Below the pieces are notes generated by a model that had not been told where the DNA came from, made no database searches, and was given only the letters and a program-made list of their open reading frames with translations. A stretch of DNA of 64,000 nucleotides. Origin: Primulina eburnea. Lineage: Eukaryota > Streptophyta > Magnoliopsida > Lamiales > Gesneriaceae. Positions 57,968-64,000 of the stretch are shown here, one piece after another. How positions within the stretch are numbered: the first letter of the stretch is position 1; each line of letters starts with the position of its first letter. The DNA lies in the NCBI RefSeq assembly GCF_022965805.1, contig NC_133114.1, forward strand, positions 6,344,261 through 6,408,260, in the 5' to 3' direction. A program made the position numbers and the translations under genes.

Positions 57968-58721
57968 TGAAAAGAATTAAATTCCTTGATATAATTTCCT
58001 TATTAATATCTCTAATGTTTTGCCTTTCTAGACTTGAGAATAATCTCTAATTTATGATGCGATCTCGTGTAGATTTGGGAGCCATAATATCTTTAATATA
58101 TGGAATCTTATATCTTTAAGATATGAGATCTTTGTTTTTTAAGGAGTTTTTTTCTAATAAAACTCTGTGGGTGCTTTAATAGGATAGGTGAGAAAAAGAG
58201 GAGTGGGTGACATACGAAGGAGTTTGAAGAGCTTTTCGAGACTGTAGCCATCTCGTGTTTGATAACGTGTTGCTGTGAAGTACTGCCAACATCCGAAGAC
58301 AACACCTAATCACAATGTTGATTAGTGTGTTGAGTGTTGAAGATTTTTGTCACTTCTCGGTTGATGCATCCGATATAGTTTTGTTATACGGTTTGTTAGA
58401 GGTGTAGGATGCAATTTGTTACTCGCCTTTATAAGGGAGTTGTTTGATTCTTTCACTAGTATTGGTTTTTTGTAAACTTACAAGTTTTTCTAGTGAATTA
58501 TTTTGCCCTGAGGCACCGCACAAGTATTTGATACTTGTGCATAATTTATATCTCGTCTCTCTTATTATTATCGTTATTCCAGCTACGTATAGGTGTGTTA
58601 AAATTATAACTTCCGCTGCATGTTGTCGTGGGTGTTACAACACCTACGCACAACACCTATATTCTGAAACACACAACACTCACTCTCAACTCACACATAC
58701 ACTGTGGAAACAGAACTTTCA
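57968..58721 (+). repeat. 3' LTR of SIRE-2 (754 bp)
   Basis: TGAAAAGAATT ... AGAACTTTCA; same length as the 5' LTR, about 8 substitutions by eye, no indels. Palindrome GGTGTTACAACACC at 58631-58644. Confidence 0.93.
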
Positions 58722-58726
58722 CCCTC

Positions 58727-59228
58727 GAACTGAAAATTTTCTTTTAGTTCTAAATATTTTTTATTCTCACAAAGGGGGAGAATCAGTTTAAACAATTTAA
58801 AATCGCTTTTAAATCATTTTAACCGAACAAGTTTTTAAACCATTAAAATTATAATGAGTTCTCCCCCTATATTTTAGAAATTTTGAAAAATGTAAAAGAA
58901 GAGGGATAACTAACCAATTTTCTCCATGGCTCATTTTCTGCTGCAGCACATATCCTCTGCCTTCAATGAATAAACTGTATTTTCTGAAGCATAACTAGGC
59001 TGCAAATTTTATACCGCTGCGAACCTCTACGAGTCTAGTTTACAACGCAAAAAACGGTTCGTCATTTGGACACTTGAGCAAGGAGATATGTCATTTTTCC
59101 CATGGTCGCTACAAGCTGCGCGAAAATTCAGTTTTGCATATATATGTGTAAAAAATCTGAAATTTCGAATTTTAAACATCAAAATCAGTTTCAATGTTCT
59201 TTAAAGAACAACCCGCTCTGATACCACT
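58727..59228 (-). other. Leader region and PBS of a further copia element
   Basis: The minus strand shows TGGTATCAGAGC at 59226-59215, two bases from the LTR at 59229. The sequence further left is non-coding leader, with a CTCCCCCTTTGTGAG stretch near 58773. SIRE-2 inserted into it, so the body of this element is cut off. Confidence 0.7.
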
Positions 59229-60780
59229 TGTTAGGATCGGGTAAGGGGAAAATCGATGAGCTACAATAGCTCGGTTATTGAAATATTAAACACCGATGAA
59301 TTAAATCGAGTTTGGTTAAAAACCAAGCGGAAGATACTCGAAATAATCTTTCGTAGAAACCGATTAAATATTTTGTAAAGCATTTAAAATATATGCAAGT
59401 TGAATGAGTAAAAGTATTTCAGTTGAAGCATTTTATCAAACACTTGGTATGCAATATTTTGGTATTTGAAGAACACATAAAATGCTTCAACAATGCATCC
59501 TTTAAAAACTACGAAAATGATAAGTAAATGCAATAAACAAATAGACACGAATTTGTTTATGGATGTTCGGAGATTTCAAACACTCCTACGTCACCCCTTC
59601 TTCCCCTTGGGAAGGATCCACTAGAAGACTTTGATTCATACAACTCTTTGTACAAACCCGATCCGGAAGGGCAGCACCCAACTAGAACTCCTAGCACTCA
59701 AGATTGTAGGTAGCACCTCACAATCAGCATATTGTTTAATGTCTCATATGCAAAGACTACAAACACAATGTTTTACGTCTTTGTGTAAAGACTCACTCAA
59801 CTAAACTTGTAAGCTCAACTCTCTCATATATGTGTGAGTGATTGTGTGAGTGGAATTTATCCTTTACAGTGTACATCTCAAATGTATCCTCACACAAGGG
59901 CTTGTGCTCTCAACTAGCTGATATATTCATGCTAACTGCCCATGCTTTGAATCCACTTCCAAAGCTCTTGTTTGATCTTCAATATGTTGTATTTATAAGC
60001 CCCAACATTGATATATACGTTAGACACAAGAATATGACCGTTTGGAAAGTTTCTGTACTGTTTCGGGAATTGCAACGGTCAAATTCAGCTTGCTGGGCAT
60101 TTTCCCGACTGGTCAACTCTGGTCAACTAGTCAACTCTGGTCAACTAAACTGATCGTTCAGTCGGACTGGTTCAGTTGGTCTGGTTCAGTTCAACTGGTT
60201 CAGCTGGACTGGTTCAACTGGTCTTCAGCTGGTTCAGTTTCAGCTGGTGTGCTGAAATCAGCCTAGCTGATTTCAGTTTGTGCAGAACCAGTAGCTTCAT
60301 CGCCATTTATCAGCCTCTTAATCTTCGATTCAGACTTCGACTTCTCAGAATGATTTGTAGATCTTTGTCTTATCTTTCCAACTAATACTGAATCGCTTCG
60401 TTTCGATAACCGAGCTGAGAGATATGACCAAAATACGGCAGCTGCTCAAACACAACTGATTGATGTTTCCGTGCAATCAGTTCGTCACTTCAGCGATCAG
60501 TTAGCCCTTGATAACATCCGATTTTACCCAACTGACGTGAAATACGATTTTTTCCAAATTGAGTTTTCTAATCAGTCCAATTCGCGGATTGTCATTTGGA
60601 TCATCCAATTGAGAGATATCTTTGAAAAACAAAAGCTCGCCAGAAATTCAGTTTGAACAAAATTCAGTTTCAGCTTGCTTCTTGTGTTTGCAACTTCACA
60701 CTTGAGTAAATATGTTAGAAACACAATAACAAGTTTTGTTAACATCAAAATCAAGATTGCGACCTTGAAAAGTTCCAACA
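59229..60780 (-). repeat. LTR of a copia element (LTR-A, minus orientation)
   Basis: TGTTAGGATCGG at the left, AAGTTCCAACA at the right, about 1,552 bp. Rich in AACTG/CAGTT words, including the palindrome CAGTTCAACTG near 60187. Short ORFs inside are not genes. LTR length and leader type suggest an Angela/Tork-type copia. Confidence 0.75.
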
Positions 60781-62077
60781 GAACGTAACTGAAGCTATCG
60801 AAGAATGCAAACTGAAACTACTAACTGATTAACCGAACTGAACCAGCTCAACAGATAAATCGTAAACCAATTAAATTGATTGCCCAAATGATAGGTGGTT
60901 CAGCAGAAGACCTTCAGAAGCCTGGCCAGCTGATAAAGAGATCAATTGAGGAAGAGCTCAGCTGGCCAGTTTAACTAAAAGAGTGAAATCAGTTCAACTG
61001 AAATCAGTTCAACTGATTTCACCATCTCAACTGAAGATCAGTACAGATGACCAGTTCAGAGCATCAGTTAGAACCAATCAGTTTCAGAACACGACATGCT
61101 TATTAGCTGTAATCCATCGGTACACAAAGGTACAAAAGCAATTGTCCAATCAAATGAAAATAATGGACGTTGCAGCAAAGCTTAAAGACAAATGTTCTAG
61201 AATGACTGCCGGAAAAGTCGAGACACAAATTTCAAGGAACGCATTCAAACTGCAACGATCACATGTGATGAGTCTTGATGTACGGTGGCATTGATGCTAT
61301 AAATACAGATCAAGACCATCAACAAATACAAGGAAGTGTGGAAAAACAAGAAAGAGCACGCTACGCTTATTGCATATCAGCTTACAAATAAGCAATCAGC
61401 CCAGTCAAGGGCACATTTCAAGTTTTATCAGCTTAGTGTAGAAGCCTATTTCCCTCAGTGTGTGAGAACACCTTTCGGGTTGTTTTCAGAGATCAGTTCA
61501 CACACACACACCACCACCACTCAAATACAGACTTGCACAAAGACTTACAACTTGTGTATGTAGTATTTGACACACAGACATTAAACAAATGATGCTTGGA
61601 AGGTGATGCCTTCAGTTTAGACTAGGAGTTCAATTAGGCAGTGAATACATCCTAAGCTAGCTGGGTTAGTACAAGGTTTTCTATAAATCAAAGTATTCTA
61701 GTGGATCTTAAGTGGTAGAAGGGGTGACGTAGGAGAAATTGAAGTCTCCGAACATCCATAAACATATCTCGTGTATTAACTGTGTTTTAAACTGATTTGA
61801 TCAGTTGAGCTGATATCAGTTCAGTTAAGTCCATAGTTGAACTGATAGAATCCAGAACTCTTACCCCGTATTTCAGTCGATCAGTTTACACAATTCATTG
61901 GTTTCTAAAATCTTTCAGTTTTCCTTAACGAATTATTACTTCGAGTATTTTTCGCTTGGTTTGTAACCAAACTCGATCTAATTCATCGGTGTATACATTC
62001 TTAGAACACGAGCTATTGCAGCTCATTGAGAATGTTGTGTTTGAAGCACCCTCAAAGGTGCCCGAACCGATCCATCA
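60781..62077 (+). repeat. LTR of the same family in inverted orientation (LTR-B)
   Basis: The right end, read in reverse, follows LTR-A closely but with divergence: GAGCTGCAATAGCTCG, CACCGATGAATTAGATCGAG, GTTTGGTTACAAACCAAGCG, GGATGTTCGGAGACTTCAA and CCTACGTCACCCCTTCT all have counterparts in 59255-59640. The right end is at 62077. The left end is unclear, probably truncated near 60781. It also carries CAGTTCAACTG palindromes (60989, 61007). Confidence 0.7.
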
Positions 62078-62290
62078 GATGGCGATCATGATGATAATAT
62101 ACCAAAATTGCGGAATAAAATAATCAACAAGAACACAAAGATTTACGTGGTTCATCAAATATAGACTACGTTTATGGAACTACTGCAAATCTTTATTATA
62201 GTGAGAAAATTACAAGTGTATACAAAACAATTAGTATCTCACAATCCCGACCCCCGAGTATAACCGAGAAATAATTTTCTACGACTCTCA
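62078..62290 (-). repeat. Fragment of the Tork-like LTR family
   Basis: Matches the LTR at 26176-26309 and 36926-37080 (GAACACAAAGATTTACGT, GGAATAAAATAATYAACAAG, ATTATAGTGAGAAAATTA) without interruption at the Tekay-1 insertion point. Confidence 0.75.
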
Positions 62291-62680
62291 CATAGTAGAT
62301 GTCTAACGAGACAACTTGTGGCTTGAGCTTTATTGACTGTCATGTAAAAAATATTTATTTTAATAATATTTTATGGTTTTATCCAATTATTACATTTATT
62401 TTATCTATATACTATGAAAGCTGTATTGATAAAGTCATTGAATATACTATAGGTACAATGAGGTCTGTCTCGCAACGTAAGATCATGAAACTCATTAGGA
62501 TGTATTTCAAGTATTCTAAACAAGTTCCTAATTGAATCAGCCGCCTAAAATAAGTATCAAGGTCGCTTGATTTTGAGACTTATCTATGATTTAAACACGT
62601 TTCATTGGTAAGGGGCATGAAGAAGTCCATTCATACAGATGAGTGATCATATGATAATGAGGTGAACAACAAGTAGTGGA
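62291..62680 (+). repeat. LTR-like dispersed repeat, second copy
   Basis: Matches 24781-25160: AACTTGTGGCTTGAG, GAGGTCTGTCTCGCAACG, TAATTGAATCAGCCG and CATTCATACAGATG. Confidence 0.55.
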
Positions 62681-64000
62681 GACAGAGGGACGGAGCTAAT
62701 TTTCGGGCAGGGCAGACTTCATTAATTGTCATACTCATATGTACATCTATAGACATACCCTCGTTCTTTGTTGATTTAGACCTCCACTTTTGATCAACAT
62801 GTACCTATTAAGCTCTATGTTCGTTTCAGCTGCTGTAGTAGGTGATATTCAGCTGAAATAAGAATGAGTTCTAAGATCATATTTGTAATAAAGTTGTGGC
62901 GCCTTTACTTAATAGATATGACATTTCAAATTCAGTTGAATCTGATCAATTCGGTTGCAATCTAGTTGTCAAAATTTTGTCTCTTCGCATAAGTACTCAT
63001 CATTATGATGTACCTCTTCTCTGGATGAATTAGATCAATCCGATCACAATCAGACAATTCTAGACAATAAAATTATGACTATTTATGTGTGTTCATGTCT
63101 TTATCGTGCAGTCTGACAGATTGCAAATCGCACATGATCTTAAGCTCATTGCGACCTTTGCGATGTGCATGAGTGAGGCTCGGACTCTGTCTCAAGTGTG
63201 GGCTTTGATTGTGCAATGCATCATCATGACCACTTGTCAAATTGGCTGCTTTAGTGAAACTTCACTCGTTATGATAGCCTTGAAACATTACAAAAATAAG
63301 AGATATTAATTTATGTTTTTATATGTGAGATATAAAGGAGTTTTCTTTTGTTGTTTTTGTTGTATATATGCATGAGTATGTATATACATGATCTGTTGAT
63401 ATCTCTATCTCTAATAAAAAAAAGAATCAAGAGAAGTCTATAAAGTCATGGCTGGCATTGCTACATCTGAAACAAATTAGATTGTTTTGAACTCCATAAC
63501 TCACGGCCTATGCTTCCACCATTAATCTACAATCCATAATAAATCACAACCAAGATATATAATGCCAGTATTGATAACTTGCAGTTCATATGCATAAAAT
63601 AAAGTGACAATCATCCTCGAAAAATGTTTCTGCCCTCCAAGAACATCTCAAGTAACGTTAATGATTCCATCATAAACAAAATAAATACATGCATACATAA
63701 ACTGTATATACCCATTGCAAGATTTTTCGATATTGTGGGCGTCCGTGCCAGGTGCTAAAAGCACTAACTTGAATGGAAAATAATAAAAATCTAATTTTTA
63801 ACTATTCAAACGACGTGAATCCTAAATTTGATCGTTAGCTTTAATATTTTAAACTAACATGCATTAAAATAAAGGAAATTGATTGAAACGACACTGGAAA
63901 TTGAAGAAAACAAACTTTCTATATGATTTTATTTTCATAAATCACTAGGATTTATGGAAATTACAATGAACTTGCTGAAATGTGGGATGAAAATTACGTA
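62681..64000. other. AT-rich intergenic DNA, no gene seen
   Basis: Short ORFs only (for example 63085-63309, without recognisable features). No LTR, TIR or RNA gene visible. Confidence 0.5.

Larger units (their letters stand above)
47298..58721 (+). mobile_element. SIRE-type Ty1/copia element, full length with nested insertion (SIRE-2)
   Basis: 11,424 bp including a 3,326-bp nested element. 754-bp LTRs at both ends, PBS, protease, integrase, RT, RNase H, a long spacer, an env-like ORF, polypurine tracts, and a perfect 5-bp TSD 'ccctc' (47293-47297 and 58722-58726). The LTRs differ at about 8 positions by eye, near 1.1%. Gag is missing: only about 145 bp separate PBS from protease. Pol has two in-frame stops; the env-like ORF is broken by the insertion, a frameshift and a stop. 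So it must have been moved by proteins from another copy if the gag deletion predates insertion. Confidence 0.93.

Overview
This 64 kb window looks like nuclear DNA of a flowering plant, specifically a eudicot. It is AT-rich and packed with plant-type LTR retrotransposons, a CACTA transposon and MITEs. All recognisable primer-binding sites match plant initiator tRNA-Met (TGGTATCAGAGC). The recurring GAGACGGTCTCAC MITE and the GCGACGG-type CACTA element suggest an asterid, perhaps Lamiales; that is inference from memory of repeat families. No intact host gene is supported. There is one unrecognised decayed coding stretch (24206-24607, minus strand).

Layout. 1-911: end of a degraded minus-strand Ty1/copia element (gag remnant, PBS, 165-bp LTR). 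912-6580: gene-free AT-rich DNA with long (TA)n and a G-tract. 6581-10283: right-truncated CACTA (En/Spm) element with a 15-bp terminal sequence, two GCGACGG palindrome fields and a clean five-exon transposase_24-like gene. 10283-14321: 3' part of a SIRE-type copia element (env-like ORF plus 3' LTR). 14322-18763: MITEs, including a Harbinger-like MITE nested in another MITE. 18769-23622: complete but inactivated Ale-like copia element with perfect 5-bp TSD. 23628-26175: decayed ORF and an LTR-like repeat. 26176-38186: 3' end of a Tork-like copia element whose LTR is split by a 10.6-kb Tekay/Del chromovirus (26310-36925, TSD actgc). 38187-46887: second, internally deleted Tekay-like element whose integrase is split by a 3.3-kb solo LTR. 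47298-58721: full-length SIRE element (TSD ccctc) lacking gag, whose env-like ORF is split by a 3.3-kb non-autonomous LTR element with apparently identical LTRs (52631-55956, TSD tgaat). 58727-62077: two LTRs of one further copia family in inverted orientation. 62078-64000: repeat fragments and plain AT-rich DNA.

The window is therefore a nest of at least three insertion layers. Six element junction pairs were resolved with target-site duplications: Ale, Tekay-1, the solo LTR, SIRE-2, the short LTR element and the Harbinger-like MITE. The most interesting signal is that several unrelated element families each carry their own array of short perfect palindromes. The clearest is the SIRE family, where GGTGTTG/CAACACC palindromes recur through LTR, leader, pol, spacer and env-like regions. 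Second is an array of TCGGA-NNN-TCCGA palindromes plus G-boxes just upstream of a TATA box in the youngest element. A probable 179-bp intron between gag and protease of the Tekay element, and a strong splice acceptor directly before the SIRE env-like ATG in both copies, suggest that splicing is used by these elements.
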